Source of the DNA: Mycobacterium lepraemurium
GTDB taxonomy: Bacteria > Actinomycetota > Actinomycetes > Mycobacteriales > Mycobacteriaceae
DNA length: 64,000 bases
Direction: 5' to 3'
Assembly (NCBI GenBank): GCA_002291465.1
Contig: CP021238.1
Location: 3,472,001-3,536,000 of the forward strand
In this document: piece by piece, positions 18,790 through 27,292 of the stretch
Layout of the letters: the number at the start of each line of letters is the position of its first letter
How positions within the stretch are numbered: the stretch's first letter is position 1
Position numbers and translations under genes: made by a program
The notes under the pieces: generated by a model
Database searches by the model: none
What the model was told of the DNA's origin: nothing
The model's input: the letters and a program-made list of their open reading frames with translations, nothing else

Positions 18790-20103
18790 ATGGCTGCTGA
18801 CCTCGTGCCTATCCGCTTGAGCCTGTCCACCGGCGACCGCTACACGGTGTGGGCGCCGCGCTGGCGTGACTCCGGCGACGAGTGGGAAGCCTTCCTGGGC
18901 AAGGACGAGGATCTTTACGTCTTCTCCTCGGTCGCCGACCTGGTGGCCTTCGTGCGGTCGGACGAGGACAACGACCTGACCGACCATCCGGCGTGGACGC
19001 GGCTGCGCACGGCGCACGCGCACAAGTTCGAGCCCGCGAAGGACAAGCAGTTCGATCTGGTCGCGGTCGAGGAGCTGGTGTCGGAGAAGCCGACCGAGGA
19101 GTCGGTGACCGCGCTGGCCGGCGTCCTGGCCATTGTGTCGTCCATCGGGTCGGTGTGCGAGCTGGCGGCGGTGTCGAAGTTCTTCAACGGCAACCCGGCC
19201 CTGGGCACCGTGTCCGGCGGGATCGAGCACTTCACCGGCAAGGCCGGCGCCAAACGCTGGCATGCGATCGCCGAGATCATCGCCCGCGGCTGGGACGACG
19301 TGCTCGGCGCGATCGACGACATCGCCACCACCCCCGAAGTCGACGAGGCGTTGTCGGCCAAGGCCGAAGGCGAGCTGGCCGAGGAGCGCGACAACGAGGA
19401 GACCGACGAGACGGACGAAGCCGCCGAGGCGCCGGCCGACGCAACCGAGACGGACGAGGAGGCCCTCGAGGACGACGAGGCCGACGGCGAACCGGACGAC
19501 GACACCGACGAAACCGAGACCCGCGCGGCCGGCGACACCGTGGTGCTCGGCGGCAACAAGGACTTCTGGCTGCAGGTCGGCATCGACCCGATCCGCATCA
19601 TCACCAGCTCGGGCACCTTCTACACGCTGCGCTGCTACCTGGACGACCAACCGATCTTCCTGGGCCGCAACGGACGCATCAGCGTCTTCACCTCCGAGCG
19701 CGCGCTGGCCCGCTACCTGGCCGACGAGCACGACCACGACCTGGCCGACCTGAGCACCTACGACGACATTCGCACCGCCGCCACCGACGGCTCGCTGGAG
19801 GTCGAGATCACCGACGACAACATCTATGTGCTCAGTGGGCTGGCAGACGACCTGGCCGACGGGCCGGACGCGGTGGATCGCGACCAACTGGAGCGGGCCG
19901 TCGAGGTGCTGCGCGACATCGGTGACTACTCCGAGGATTCCACCGTCGACAAGGCCCTCGAGCCCGGCCGGCCGCTGGGCAAGCTGGTGGCCGCCGTACT
20001 CGAGCCCGGCTCGGTGACCAAGCCGTCGCCGCCGTATGCCGCGGCGGTGCGCGAGTGGGAGAAGCTGGAGCAATTCGTCGACGACCGACTGCGCCGCGAA
20101 TAG
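18790..20103 (+). CDS. Acidic conserved mycobacterial protein with duplicated domain
   Basis: This 437-residue protein matches the Rv3311 type and is conserved in mycobacteria with no assigned function. It seems to contain two related halves. The N-terminal half has YTVWAPRWRDSGDEW...LYVFSSVADLVAFVRSDEDNDLTDHPAW. The C-terminal half has TFYTLRCYLDDQPIFLGRNG...VFTSERALARYLADEHDHDLADL. A very acidic linker (residues about 195-245, Glu/Asp/Thr-rich) joins them. No signal peptide or membrane segment is seen, so it is probably cytoplasmic. Confidence 0.82.
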   Translation: MAADLVPIRLSLSTGDRYTVWAPRWRDSGDEWEAFLGKDEDLYVFSSVADLVAFVRSDEDNDLTDHPAWTRLRTAHAHKFEPAKDKQFDLVAVEELVSEKPTEESVTALAGVLAIVSSIGSVCELAAVSKFFNGNPALGTVSGGIEHFTGKAGAKRWHAIAEIIARGWDDVLGAIDDIATTPEVDEALSAKAEGELAEERDNEETDETDEAAEAPADATETDEEALEDDEADGEPDDDTDETETRAAGDTVVLGGNKDFWLQVGIDPIRIITSSGTFYTLRCYLDDQPIFLGRNGRISVFTSERALARYLADEHDHDLADLSTYDDIRTAATDGSLEVEITDDNIYVLSGLADDLADGPDAVDRDQLERAVEVLRDIGDYSEDSTVDKALEPGRPLGKLVAAVLEPGSVTKPSPPYAAAVREWEKLEQFVDDRLRRE

Positions 20104-20122
20104 CCCGCTGCGTTTGACGGGC

Positions 20123-20128
20123 TAGGTT
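20123..20128 (+). promoter_or_regulatory. -10 box, probable leaderless promoter of the first vWA gene
   Basis: TAGGTT ends seven bases before GTG at 20136 and lies in GGGCTAGGTTGGG, the same 13-mer seen before lpdA. This supports the GTG at 20136 over the in-frame GTG-like starts just upstream. Confidence 0.5.
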
Positions 20129-20135
20129 GGGTGTC

Positions 20136-21119
20136 GTGTCGCTTCCCGGTATCGGCCCGTTGCCTCTCTACGGGTTCCAGCGTCCGGGCATGCTGCTGTT
20201 CGGGTTGGTGCCGCTCACGCTGCTGGCCCTCTACGTCGTGGTGCAGGCCCGCCGCCGGCGCCGCCTGCACCGCTACACCGACGCCCCGGTGGCGCAGTCG
20301 CCGTGGCGGCATCTGCCGATCGCGGTCTCGCTGCTCAGCCTGGTGTTGCTGACCATCGCGCTGGCCACCCCCACCCACGACATGCGCATCCCGCGCAACC
20401 GCGCGGTGATCATGCTGGTCATCGACATGTCGCAGTCCATGCGGGCCACCGACGTCGAACCCAACCGGCTCAAGGCCGCCGAACAGGCGGCCAGCCAGTT
20501 CGCCAGCCAGCTGACCCCCGGCATCAATCTTGGGCTGGTCGGCTTCGCCGGCACGCCCTACCTGCTGGTGCCGCCGACCCCGCAACACCAGGCGACCATC
20601 GACGCGCTGAAGAAGCTGGACTTCGCCGATAGCACCGCCACCGGCGAGGCGATCTTCACCGCGCTGCACGCGATCAGCGCCACCGCGGTCGCCGGCGGCG
20701 ACACACCGCCGCCGGCCCGCATCGTGCTGCTCTCCGACGGCGGCGAGAACAAGCCGTCCAACCCCAGCGACCCGCACGACGGCGTCTACACCGCGGCGCG
20801 CCTGGCCAAGGACGAGGGCGTGCCCATCTCGACCATAACGTTCGGCACCAAGGGCGGCGAGATCGAGATGGACGGGCAGAAGGTGGCCGTCCCGGTCTTG
20901 ACCGACCAGATGAAGATGGTCGCCAAGCTGTCCGGCGGGCAGTCCTACACCGCCACCAACCTGGGTGAGCTGCAGAAGAGCTACAACGCGATTGAGAACG
21001 AGATCGGCTACCGCACGGTGCCGGGACCGGGCAGCGCGGGCTGGCTGCGGCTCGGCGTGCTGACCGCCCTGATCGCGACGGCGCTGGCGTTGCTCATCAG
21101 CCGGCGCCTGCCCACCTAG
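20136..21119 (+). CDS. Membrane-anchored von Willebrand factor A protein (Rv1481-like), copy 1
   Basis: This 327-residue protein has two N-terminal membrane segments (about residues 17-37 and 61-78), a vWA domain and a C-terminal membrane segment (about 303-322). The metal-dependent adhesion site motif DMSQSM is at residues 97-102, and LLSDGGENKP follows. It closely resembles Rv1481, which in M. tuberculosis lies with the MoxR1 AAA+ ATPase. No MoxR gene is present here. It converges on a second paralog across 102 bp. The role is unknown; MoxR-vWA pairs act in envelope or metal-cofactor assembly. Confidence 0.85.
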   Translation: MSLPGIGPLPLYGFQRPGMLLFGLVPLTLLALYVVVQARRRRRLHRYTDAPVAQSPWRHLPIAVSLLSLVLLTIALATPTHDMRIPRNRAVIMLVIDMSQSMRATDVEPNRLKAAEQAASQFASQLTPGINLGLVGFAGTPYLLVPPTPQHQATIDALKKLDFADSTATGEAIFTALHAISATAVAGGDTPPPARIVLLSDGGENKPSNPSDPHDGVYTAARLAKDEGVPISTITFGTKGGEIEMDGQKVAVPVLTDQMKMVAKLSGGQSYTATNLGELQKSYNAIENEIGYRTVPGPGSAGWLRLGVLTALIATALALLISRRLPT

Positions 21120-21138
21120 CGCGCCGCCGACGGCACCG

Positions 21139-21202
21139 CGCCGAGCGTGGGCGCTAGGTACGACCCCGCGTCGTTTTTGCTGCATAGCCCACACACTCGG
21201 CG
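21139..21202. repeat. Long intergenic inverted repeat between convergent genes
   Basis: Arms at 21139-21152 (CGCCGAGCGTGGGC) and 21187-21202 (GCCCACACACTCGGCG) can pair with a small bulge. The 34-base loop contains a T5 run. The position between two convergent stops suggests a bidirectional terminator. Related inverted repeats occur at 50788 and 62293. Confidence 0.6.
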
Positions 21203-21221
21203 AGCCTGCAGCGCCTAGTCG

Positions 21222-22229
21222 TCAGGCGGGCAACCGGCGGTTCAGCAGCAGGCCGGCCAGCACGGCGCAGGCCAGCACGACGGCGCCGAGCAACATCCAG
21301 GCCGTGCTGGCGTCGCCCTTGACGGTCTCGTAGCCGATCTGGCGCTGCAGCGTCGAGTACACGTTCTTCAGCGAGTCCAGGCTGTCGGCGTGGAACGCCT
21401 GGCCGTCGGTGATCTCGCAGATCTTCTGCAGGGTCTGGTCGTCCACCGGCACCGGGATGGTGGCGCCCTCGTAGTCGACGGTGCCGTACGGAGTTCCGAA
21501 GGAGATGGTGGAGATCTGCACGCCCTCGGCCTTGGCGGCCCGGGCCGCGGTGAACGCCCCCTGCGGGGCGTTCGGGTCCAGCGGCACGTTCTCGGCGCCG
21601 TCGGACTCCAGCACGATCCGCGCCGGCGGCGGGCCCTCGCCGCCGCCCATCACCGACCCGACCGTCGCGATGGCCTGCAACGCGGTGAAAATGCCTTCTC
21701 CCGTAGCGGTTTTCGGCACCGGCTGCAGACTGTCGATGCCCGCCTTGACCGCGACCCGGTTGGTCGTCGGCGGCACCAGCAGCGTGGCGTTGGCGGCGAA
21801 CTCGACCAGCCCCAGATTGATGGCCGGCGTCAGTTGGTCGGCGAACCGCTTGCCGGCCTCCTTGGCTGCGGCCAGCCGGTTGGGCGGCACATCGGTGGAG
21901 GCCATCGACTCCGACACGTCGATCACCAGCATCACCACGGCGCGGTTGAGCGGAATGCGGACGTCGGACGTCGGCCCGGCCATGGCGGTGGTCAGCAGCA
22001 CCAGCGAGCTGGCCAGCAGGATGGTAGGCACGTGCCGCCACCGGCTCGGGTGGGGTGGCGCGACGCGCTCGAGGACCTCCATGTTGGCGAACCGCAGCAC
22101 CCGGCGCCGCCGGGCGAACTGCTGCACCACGTACAGGCCGATCACCAGCAGCACGGCCAGCAGCGCCAGGAAGAACCACGGGTTCTGGAATCCGGTCACC
22201 GACACCGGCCCGAGCAAGGGCAGCTTCAT
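21222..22229 (-). CDS. Membrane-anchored von Willebrand factor A protein (Rv1481-like), copy 2
   Basis: This 335-residue paralog of the facing gene has the same layout: two N-terminal membrane segments (about 18-37 and 68-84), a vWA domain with MIDAS motif DVSESM (residues 104-109), and a C-terminal membrane segment. It is nearer to Rv1481 than copy 1 ([39 protein letters not shown]). I chose the ATG at 22229 ([10 protein letters not shown]) from the family start; a GTG four codons earlier is possible. Beyond its start lies the decayed island. Confidence 0.85.
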   Translation of the reverse strand: MKLPLLGPVSVTGFQNPWFFLALLAVLLVIGLYVVQQFARRRRVLRFANMEVLERVAPPHPSRWRHVPTILLASSLVLLTTAMAGPTSDVRIPLNRAVVMLVIDVSESMASTDVPPNRLAAAKEAGKRFADQLTPAINLGLVEFAANATLLVPPTTNRVAVKAGIDSLQPVPKTATGEGIFTALQAIATVGSVMGGGEGPPPARIVLESDGAENVPLDPNAPQGAFTAARAAKAEGVQISTISFGTPYGTVDYEGATIPVPVDDQTLQKICEITDGQAFHADSLDSLKNVYSTLQRQIGYETVKGDASTAWMLLGAVVLACAVLAGLLLNRRLPA

Positions 22230-22464
22230 GTCCAGCCACACTATGCGTCAAACGGGCCGGTTGCATCGACCGCCGCCCGCACCCGCGGTGCTGATGACAC
22301 CGGCGGTCGCAGACGACGCGACCTGGTCTAGGCGGGCCAAGACGACGACCTACAGGCGCGGCATGTCGACGTCCGTCCTAATTTTCGCGTTCACGTCGCG
22401 GGTGTGAGTGCAGGCGGCAGTCGAGGCGTGGGCCCTCATTGAGCGGGGTGGCGAAGCGGATCGT

Positions 22465-23154
22465 CTAGCGTCCACGAAAATAAGCCACTTTGTTACGCCA
22501 GGAGTACGAGGCGGCCACCGCATAGCCGACTACCTCGCACCGCACGAGAAGCCATTGCAGCCAAGGGATTCCGATGATGAAAACCACACAGCATGCGCCA
22601 GTGATACCGAGCACTACGTGATAGGCCGTGGCGGCATGCCTCGAGCGTGGGTGCTGCCTCAGGATCAACAGGATTCGACCGATAGAGACAATGATGTACG
22701 CAAGAGCCGCGATCATTATAAACCAGTAGACGCCACGGCGTGTGTTCTGTGACCACAACATCGGGAACGTAGGTCTCGCCGATGTCGCCTGCGACGAAGA
22801 CCGCGACCATGACGGCGCAGATCACGACCGACGGCAGTTCCAACCGGTTCCGAACGAACCACCTAAGCTGACCCGGCGTCATGTCGCAGTGGTCAGCAAC
22901 CAGATACATGATCAATAAAGCCGTACACGTAGAGCAGATGGCCGATGAGGTCTTCTTCGAGGTTCCACACGCCCGTCATGTCGTGGAGGAGTGGGCTTGC
23001 CATCCGTCCACGGGCCCGAGCGCCAGGACCAACTGGGCACACATAAACGCCAGTGCCAACACTGCTGCTCGCTCGAACGGGATGTGCCACGCCAAACGGA
23101 TGCTCCACAAGGCCGCTAGCGCATGACCAACGTGGCTGTGGCGATGATGCTCAC
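22465..23154 (-). pseudogene. Polytopic membrane protein broken by several frameshifts
   Basis: Joining frames in order gives one coherent membrane protein. It starts at GTG 23154 (MSIIATATLV), then reads ALAALWSIRLAWHIPFERAA, AAVLALAFMCAQLVLALGPV, WNLEEDLIGHLLYVYG, MTPGQLRWFVRNRLELPS, VVICAVMVAVFVAGDIGETY, WFIMIAALAYIIVSIGRILL and VLGITGACCVVFIIGIPW. It ends in SYSWRNKVAYFRGR. At least four frame changes separate these pieces. The start overlaps the repressor stop as GTGA, so it was coupled to the repressor. I infer a phage-type multi-pass membrane protein; its function is unknown. Confidence 0.65.
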
Positions 23155-23441
23155 AGAGGTCGATCGGGTCGAGGTCTCAAGTCACTCAGGCGGAAGGGTC
23201 GCTCATCGTCGTCTCCGGCGATCAGCTTGTCCAGCGGAACATCGACCGCCTGGGCGATCGTAAGTAGCTCACTGTAGGTGAACTCGACCTTGCCATCGGG
23301 CTTGCTAGAAAGGCTCGGGCGGCTGATACCTGTCTCGTTAGAAAGACGGGTACGGGACAGCTTGCGGTCGCCCATGACCATCCGCAATCGGCTGGCCAGG
23401 GCGGCGGCCGACACAGGCGAATGCGAAGACATGCCCGGCAT
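23151..23441 (-). CDS. XRE-family helix-turn-helix repressor
   Basis: This is a 96-residue small regulator. The helix-turn-helix is LSRTRLSNETGISRPSLSSK (about residues 28-47), followed by TYSELLTIAQAVDVPLDKLI, the usual closing helices of lambda-repressor-like domains. The start is ATG 23441, with an ATG at 23432 as the alternative. It lies at the head of a minus-strand pair with the broken membrane protein and is divergent from small plus-strand ORFs, the arrangement of a phage immunity switch. It is intact, unlike its neighbours. Confidence 0.8.
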   Translation of the reverse strand: MPGMSSHSPVSAAALASRLRMVMGDRKLSRTRLSNETGISRPSLSSKPDGKVEFTYSELLTIAQAVDVPLDKLIAGDDDERPFRLSDLRPRPDRPL

Positions 23442-23458
23442 GGGTAGCAGTCTGAACT

Positions 23459-23489
23459 GACAAAGCGCGGGCAAATTCCACATTTTGTC
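23459..23489. promoter_or_regulatory. Candidate repressor operator
   Basis: The inverted arms GACAAA (23459-23464) and TTTGTC (23484-23489) flank 19 bases in the divergent gap between the XRE gene and the 56-residue ORF. A further TTTTGCTGTC follows. The position fits autoregulation, but binding is not demonstrated. Confidence 0.35.
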
Positions 23490-23533
23490 GGTTTTGCTGT
23501 CGAACGGTAGGATTTCGTGCAATAGTCTTCGCC

Positions 23534-23704
23534 GTGGCTGAATTGGACATGCATACAACACCGCGATACGGGACACCGCGGCAGGAGTCGGTGGCCGCGG
23601 GCGGAGGCGCCCACTCGTCGGCCCCGGTGTGCAAACGTCGTCCTGGTCTGGCATTCGCCGGCTGGGTCAGCGTTGGCGACGCCGCAAGGACGGTCGAGCG
23701 ATGA
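23534..23704 (+). CDS. Small divergent ORF, 56 residues, unknown
   Basis: The ORF runs from GTG 23534 to TGA 23704 and encodes a basic peptide beginning MAELDMHTTPRYGT and ending GDAARTVER. A TAGTCT box (23523-23528) ends five bases upstream, so it could be read from a leaderless transcript divergent from the XRE repressor, the place of a cro-like or excisionase-like gene. No domain is recognised. Confidence 0.45.
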   Translation: MAELDMHTTPRYGTPRQESVAAGGGAHSSAPVCKRRPGLAFAGWVSVGDAARTVER

Positions 23705-23734
23705 TCCATTACGCGGTCACCTAAGGAGGCCGCC

Positions 23735-23878
23735 CTGTTTACGTTTCTGTTGACCCCCGCGTTCGTCGGGGCAAGCGCCCTGATCGCGGTCGTGACCCTG
23801 GTCGTGTTGGTAGCCCTGCTGCTGAACGAGCACAACGGCGACGACAAGGACGTTGACATGGAAGACACCTGGTGGTGA
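23735..23878 (+). CDS. Small single-pass membrane protein with CTG start
   Basis: This 47-residue ORF ends ...DMEDTWW at TGA 23876-23878. A strong ribosome site AAGGAGG (23723-23729) sits five bases before CTG 23735. The in-frame stop at 23702-23704 excludes an earlier start, and the next in-frame TTG is too far from the ribosome site. Residues 3-30 are hydrophobic (LLTPAFVGASALIAVVTLVV), followed by an acidic tail with NGDDKDVDMED. It probably belongs to the phage-like island. Its function is unknown. Confidence 0.55.
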   Translation: MFTFLLTPAFVGASALIAVVTLVVLVALLLNEHNGDDKDVDMEDTWW

Positions 23879-23964
23879 CAGGAAGCATAACTAAGCCGAC
23901 GCGAATCGCGTTTGCCCGCACGGCAATTAGAGCGATGTTTACGGACCCGAGAGTGGCGGATTAG
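23875..23964 (+). CDS. Tiny overlapping ORF, 29 residues
   Basis: GTG at 23875 overlaps the stop of the small membrane protein as GTGA. The peptide begins MTGSITKPTRIAFA and ends TDPRVAD. The overlap suggests translational coupling, but nothing else supports it. Confidence 0.25.
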   Translation: MTGSITKPTRIAFARTAIRAMFTDPRVAD

Positions 23965-23968
23965 GCGG

Positions 23969-24308
23969 ATGACGGTGAGCTTCAGCGACGGCGTGGACTC
24001 GCTGCGCCAGTACGCCCAGTTCTACGACTATCACTAGGGACGAAGCCATCGACATCATCTAGAAGGCAGAGCTTCAGCTAGAGCAGCTGCGCACGTACGA
24101 CGCTTCGCCGCTCGCGGAAATTGGGCGCGAGCTGATCGCAGAGCTGCGGCGGGCCCGCGCTGAGGTAGCACGGCTGCGGCACGTCGGCGTGGAGACAGCC
24201 CTAAAGCTGGGCATCGTCAAACGCGAACTGACGCTCAAGCGGTCGGAATGCGAGCGATTGAGGAGACAGCATGATCACGGAGACGTACCACCCCACGGTG
24301 ACGGTTAG
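23969..24308 (+). pseudogene. Decayed coiled-coil ORF of phage type
   Basis: ATG 23969 opens MTVSFSDGVDSLRQYAQFYD but hits TAG at 24035. One frame over, from 24039, the sequence continues DEAIDII, a second TAG at 24060, then KAELQLEQLRTYDASPLAE, RELIAELRRARAEVARLR and VKRELTLKRSECERLRRQ to a stop at 24306-24308. The heptad-like Leu/Arg/Glu pattern persists for 80 codons, so this was a coding gene that has taken a frameshift and a nonsense change. No family is recognised; small phage coiled-coil proteins look similar. Confidence 0.5.
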
Positions 24309-24369
24309 CGGAGCAGCCGAAGACCGCGCACAGCCGCTCAGCCGATCAGCACCGCGTACCGGGGTTTGA
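24271..24369 (+). CDS. Tiny ORF truncated at the island edge
   Basis: ATG 24271 with AGGAGA seven bases upstream opens [20 protein letters not shown] and ends at 24369, inside the antisense 3' end of add. The good ribosome site and abrupt change of character near 24330 suggest an island gene cut off at the junction. Confidence 0.3.
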   Translation: MITETYHPTVTVSGAAEDRAQPLSRSAPRTGV

Positions 24370-25438
24370 TCACCTCGTCGATAATGGCCAGCCGTTCGTC
24401 GAACGGGATGAACGCGGACTTCATCGCGTTGATGGTGAACCGCTCCAGATCGTTCCATCCGTAGCCGAAAGCCTGGACCAGCCGGTGCATCTCGCGGCTC
24501 ATGTAGGTGTCGCTCATCAGCCGGTTGTCGGTGTTGACGGTCACCCGGAACCGGGTGCGGGCCAGCAGGTCGAACGGATGGTCGGCGATGCTTTTGACGG
24601 CCCCAGTCTGCACGTTGGAGCTCGGGCACAGTTCCAACGGAATTCGCTTGTCCCGCAATATGTTCGCCAGTCTGCCCAACCGTACCTTGCCCTTGTCGAG
24701 GCCGTCGGCCAGCACGTCGATGTCGTCGACGATCCGCACCCCGTGGCCGAGCCGGTCGGCGCCGCAGAACGCGATGGCCTCGTGGATGGACGGCAGGCCG
24801 AACGCCTCCCCGGCGTGAATCGTGAAGCGCGCGTTGTGATCTCGCATGTAGTCGAACGCCTCCAGGTGCCGGGTCGGCGGGTTGCCGGCCTCGGCGCCGG
24901 CGATGTCGAAACCGACCACGCCCTTGTCCCGCCACCGGATCGCCAGCTCGGCGATCTCCCGGGACACCGCTGCGTGCCGCATGGCGGTCACCAGCAGTCG
25001 CACCACGATGGACCGGCCCGCTGCCGCACAAGCCTTCTCGCCGTCGGCGAACCCGGCCAGCACGGCATCGACGATCTCGTCGAAGGACATGCCGCGGTTG
25101 ATGTGCAGCTCGGGAGCGAACCGGATCTCGGCGTAGACCACCGAGTCCTCGGCCAGGTCCTCCACGCACTCGTACGCCACCCGGTGCAGCGCCTCGGGGG
25201 TCTGCATCACCGCCACGGTGTGCGAGAACGGCTCCAGGTAGCGCTCCAGCGAGCCGCTGTGCGAGCGGGTGCGAAACCAGGTCGCCAGCTCCTCGACGTC
25301 GGTGGCGGGCAGCCCGTCGTAGCCGGTCTGCCCGGCGATGTCCAGCACGGTCGATGGGCGCAGCCCGCCGTCGAGGTGATCGTGCAGCAGGGCCTTGGGC
25401 GCCTTGCGGATCTGCTCGAGCTCCAATGGTGCGGTCAT
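24338..25438 (-). CDS. add: Adenosine deaminase
   Basis: This 366-residue zinc enzyme converts adenosine to inosine. Zinc ligands are visible in LLHDHLDGG (His19, His21). The catalytic Glu lies in [15 protein letters not shown] has a conserved His, and [10 protein letters not shown] holds the Asp pair, here with Asn at one variable site. The ATG at 25438 overlaps the deoA stop as ATGA. It is the last gene of the cdd-deoA-add salvage operon, and its 3' end abuts the phage-like island. Confidence 0.94.
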   Translation of the reverse strand: MTAPLELEQIRKAPKALLHDHLDGGLRPSTVLDIAGQTGYDGLPATDVEELATWFRTRSHSGSLERYLEPFSHTVAVMQTPEALHRVAYECVEDLAEDSVVYAEIRFAPELHINRGMSFDEIVDAVLAGFADGEKACAAAGRSIVVRLLVTAMRHAAVSREIAELAIRWRDKGVVGFDIAGAEAGNPPTRHLEAFDYMRDHNARFTIHAGEAFGLPSIHEAIAFCGADRLGHGVRIVDDIDVLADGLDKGKVRLGRLANILRDKRIPLELCPSSNVQTGAVKSIADHPFDLLARTRFRVTVNTDNRLMSDTYMSREMHRLVQAFGYGWNDLERFTINAMKSAFIPFDERLAIIDEVIKPRYAVLIG

Positions 25439-26718
25439 GTGACGATCCGATCGATGATCAGCGGTCGCGGCGCCGGCGCGCCGGCGCCGACGTTCCAGCC
25501 GCCGTCCAGCTCGGCCAGCGCGGCGCCGAAGCGTTCCGGGGTGTCGGTGTAGAGGGTGAACAGCGGCTCCCCGGCGGCGACCGGCTCGCCGGGGCGGCAG
25601 TGAATCCGGAGGCCGGCGCCGGCTTGCACCCGTTCGCCCGGACGGGATCTTCCCGCGCCGAGCCGCCAAGCCGCCAGCCCCACTGCCATCGCGTCGATAT
25701 CGCCCATTGTGCCGCCCCGGGGGGCTGTCACGGTCTCGGAGTGCCTACCGATCGGCAACGGTACCGACAAATCACCACCCTGAGCGGCGACGAGACGGCG
25801 GAACCGGTCCATCGCGGTGCCGTCGCGCAGGGTGTCGGCGGGGTCCCGGTCGCCGACCCCGACCAGCGCGAGCATCTCGGCGGCCAGCCGCAGCGTCAGC
25901 TCGACGACATCGGGCGGCCCGCCCCCGGCCAGCACCTGCAGCGCCTCGGCCACCTCCAACGCGTTGCCGACGGTCGCGCCCAGCGGGCGGTTCATGTCGG
26001 TGAGCAGCGCGCGGCTGGGCACCCCGTGCGCGGCGCCCAGCCCGACCATGGTGTGCGCCAGGTCGCGGCACTGCTCCTCGGTCTTCACCAACGCCCCCGA
26101 GCCGACCTTCACGTCGAGCACCAGCGCGCCGGCCCCCTCGGCCAGCTTCTTGCTCATCACCGAGCTGGCGATCAGCGGCAGCGATTCCACGGTGGCGGTG
26201 ATGTCGCGCAGCGCGTACAGCTTGGCGTCGGCCGGGGCCAGGTCACCGGCGGCGAAGATGGCCGCCCCGACCTCGCGGAGCTGCTCACGCACCCGCCGGC
26301 TGGGCAGCTGCGCGCTGAACCCGGCGATCGCGTCCAGCTTGTCCAGGGTGCCGCCGGTGTGGCCGAGCCCGCGGCCCGAGGCCTGCGGCACCGCCGCCCC
26401 GCAGGCGGCGACGACCGGCACCAGCGGCAGGGTGATCTTGTCGCCCACCCCGCCGGTGGAGTGCTTGTCCACCGTCGGCACACCCAGGTCGGAGAAGTCC
26501 AGCCGGTCGCCGGAGGCCAGCATCGCCGACGTCCAGGCGGCGGTCTCGCCGCCGTCCATGCCGCGCAGCAGGATCGCCATTAACAGGGCCGCCATCTGCT
26601 CCTCGGCCACCAGCCCGCGGGTGTAGGCGTCGATCACCCAGTCGATGGCGGCGTCGGACAGCCGGCCGCCGTCGCGCTTGGTCCTGATCACCGTGGGCGC
26701 GTCGAACCCGGGCCGCAT
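25435..26718 (-). CDS. deoA: Thymidine phosphorylase
   Basis: This 427-residue enzyme cleaves thymidine to thymine and deoxyribose-1-phosphate. The signature region is [18 protein letters not shown], with [15 protein letters not shown] and the Lys/Ser-rich [18 protein letters not shown]. The ATG at 26718 overlaps the cdd stop by one base and its own stop overlaps add by four, so all three genes are translationally coupled. Length is typical for the actinobacterial enzyme. Confidence 0.95.
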   Translation of the reverse strand: MRPGFDAPTVIRTKRDGGRLSDAAIDWVIDAYTRGLVAEEQMAALLMAILLRGMDGGETAAWTSAMLASGDRLDFSDLGVPTVDKHSTGGVGDKITLPLVPVVAACGAAVPQASGRGLGHTGGTLDKLDAIAGFSAQLPSRRVREQLREVGAAIFAAGDLAPADAKLYALRDITATVESLPLIASSVMSKKLAEGAGALVLDVKVGSGALVKTEEQCRDLAHTMVGLGAAHGVPSRALLTDMNRPLGATVGNALEVAEALQVLAGGGPPDVVELTLRLAAEMLALVGVGDRDPADTLRDGTAMDRFRRLVAAQGGDLSVPLPIGRHSETVTAPRGGTMGDIDAMAVGLAAWRLGAGRSRPGERVQAGAGLRIHCRPGEPVAAGEPLFTLYTDTPERFGAALAELDGGWNVGAGAPAPRPLIIDRIVT

Positions 26719-27119
26719 CAGTCCCGCCCGGCGGCCAGCTGGTCGGGGCCGAACGCGTCCGGCAGCAGCTCGCCGAGCCGGCGCGGCCAGCCCGGATGGT
26801 CGATCAGCAGCTCGGGGCCGCCGTGTTCGGCCAGCACCTGGCGGCACCGCCCGCACGGCGTCAGCACCGATCCGCGCCCGTCCACGCATGCCAGCGCGAC
26901 CAGCCGGCCGCCGCCGCTCGCATACAGGGCGCACACCACCGCGCACTCGGCGCAGAGACCAAGGCCATACGAGATGTTCTCCACATTGCAACCGGTCACC
27001 ACCCGCCCGTCGTCGACCAGCGCGGCCGCGCCCACCCGGAACCGCGAGTACGGCGCGTAGGCGCCCGCGGACACATCGATTGCCTTGTCCCGCAGTGCAC
27101 TCCAGTCAATGTCCGGCAT
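26718..27119 (-). CDS. cdd: Cytidine deaminase
   Basis: This 133-residue tetrameric-type cytidine deaminase converts cytidine to uridine. Zinc and catalytic residues are in CAECAVV (Cys56, Glu58) and PCGRCRQV (Cys89, Cys92). NVENISYG is the substrate loop. I chose ATG 27119 (MPDIDWSAL) from the family N-terminus. GTG 27140 and TTG 27152 would add residues. A TAGGGT box on the minus strand at 27158-27163 could drive the operon divergently from sdhC. Confidence 0.92.
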   Translation of the reverse strand: MPDIDWSALRDKAIDVSAGAYAPYSRFRVGAAALVDDGRVVTGCNVENISYGLGLCAECAVVCALYASGGGRLVALACVDGRGSVLTPCGRCRQVLAEHGGPELLIDHPGWPRRLGELLPDAFGPDQLAAGRD

Positions 27120-27256
27120 AACGAAACCCCGCTCAGCCACGGCCTGTACCAACAGTCACCCTAGCCGGAAAGCGGCATTTCGCTTGACGGACATCGGCGT
27201 GGGGCGCGCCGGGTGCGAGCTAAGCTCAAGTGCCCGGCGTGACCGTCGCAAACAAG

Positions 27257-27262
27257 TAAGGT
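27257..27262 (+). promoter_or_regulatory. Candidate -10 box for the sdh operon
   Basis: TAAGGT fits TANNNT and lies in the 173-bp gap between divergent cdd and sdhC, about 30 bases before sdhC. A second TAAGCT at 27221-27226 is an equally good match, so the true start is unresolved. Confidence 0.35.
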
Positions 27263-27292
27263 CGGAAGAAGGCGGTGAGGGGTGACACAGGG

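Larger units (their letters stand above)
22300..24337. mobile_element. Decayed phage-like island between the vWA pair and add
   Basis: This 2-kb stretch has visibly lower GC than its flanks. It holds a lambda-repressor-type XRE gene, a multiply frameshifted membrane protein coupled to it, and a series of tiny divergent plus-strand ORFs with good ribosome sites. That is the layout of a temperate phage immunity region. No integrase, tRNA or att repeat was found. The edges are estimates. The right edge appears to run into the 3' end of add. It is inferred to be a remnant of an integrated element. Confidence 0.55.

Noticed and set aside
20114..20119. TTGACG as a -35 for vWA copy 1
   Set aside because: It lies only three bases before the TAGGTT -10 box, so the two cannot form one promoter.
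22408..22752. Plus-strand ORF of 114 codons in the island
   Set aside because: Antisense to the clearly hydrophobic membrane pseudogene; no ribosome site and no recognisable domain.
22881..23126. Plus-strand ORF of 81 codons in the island
   Set aside because: Antisense shadow of the membrane pseudogene pieces; coding character is on the minus strand.
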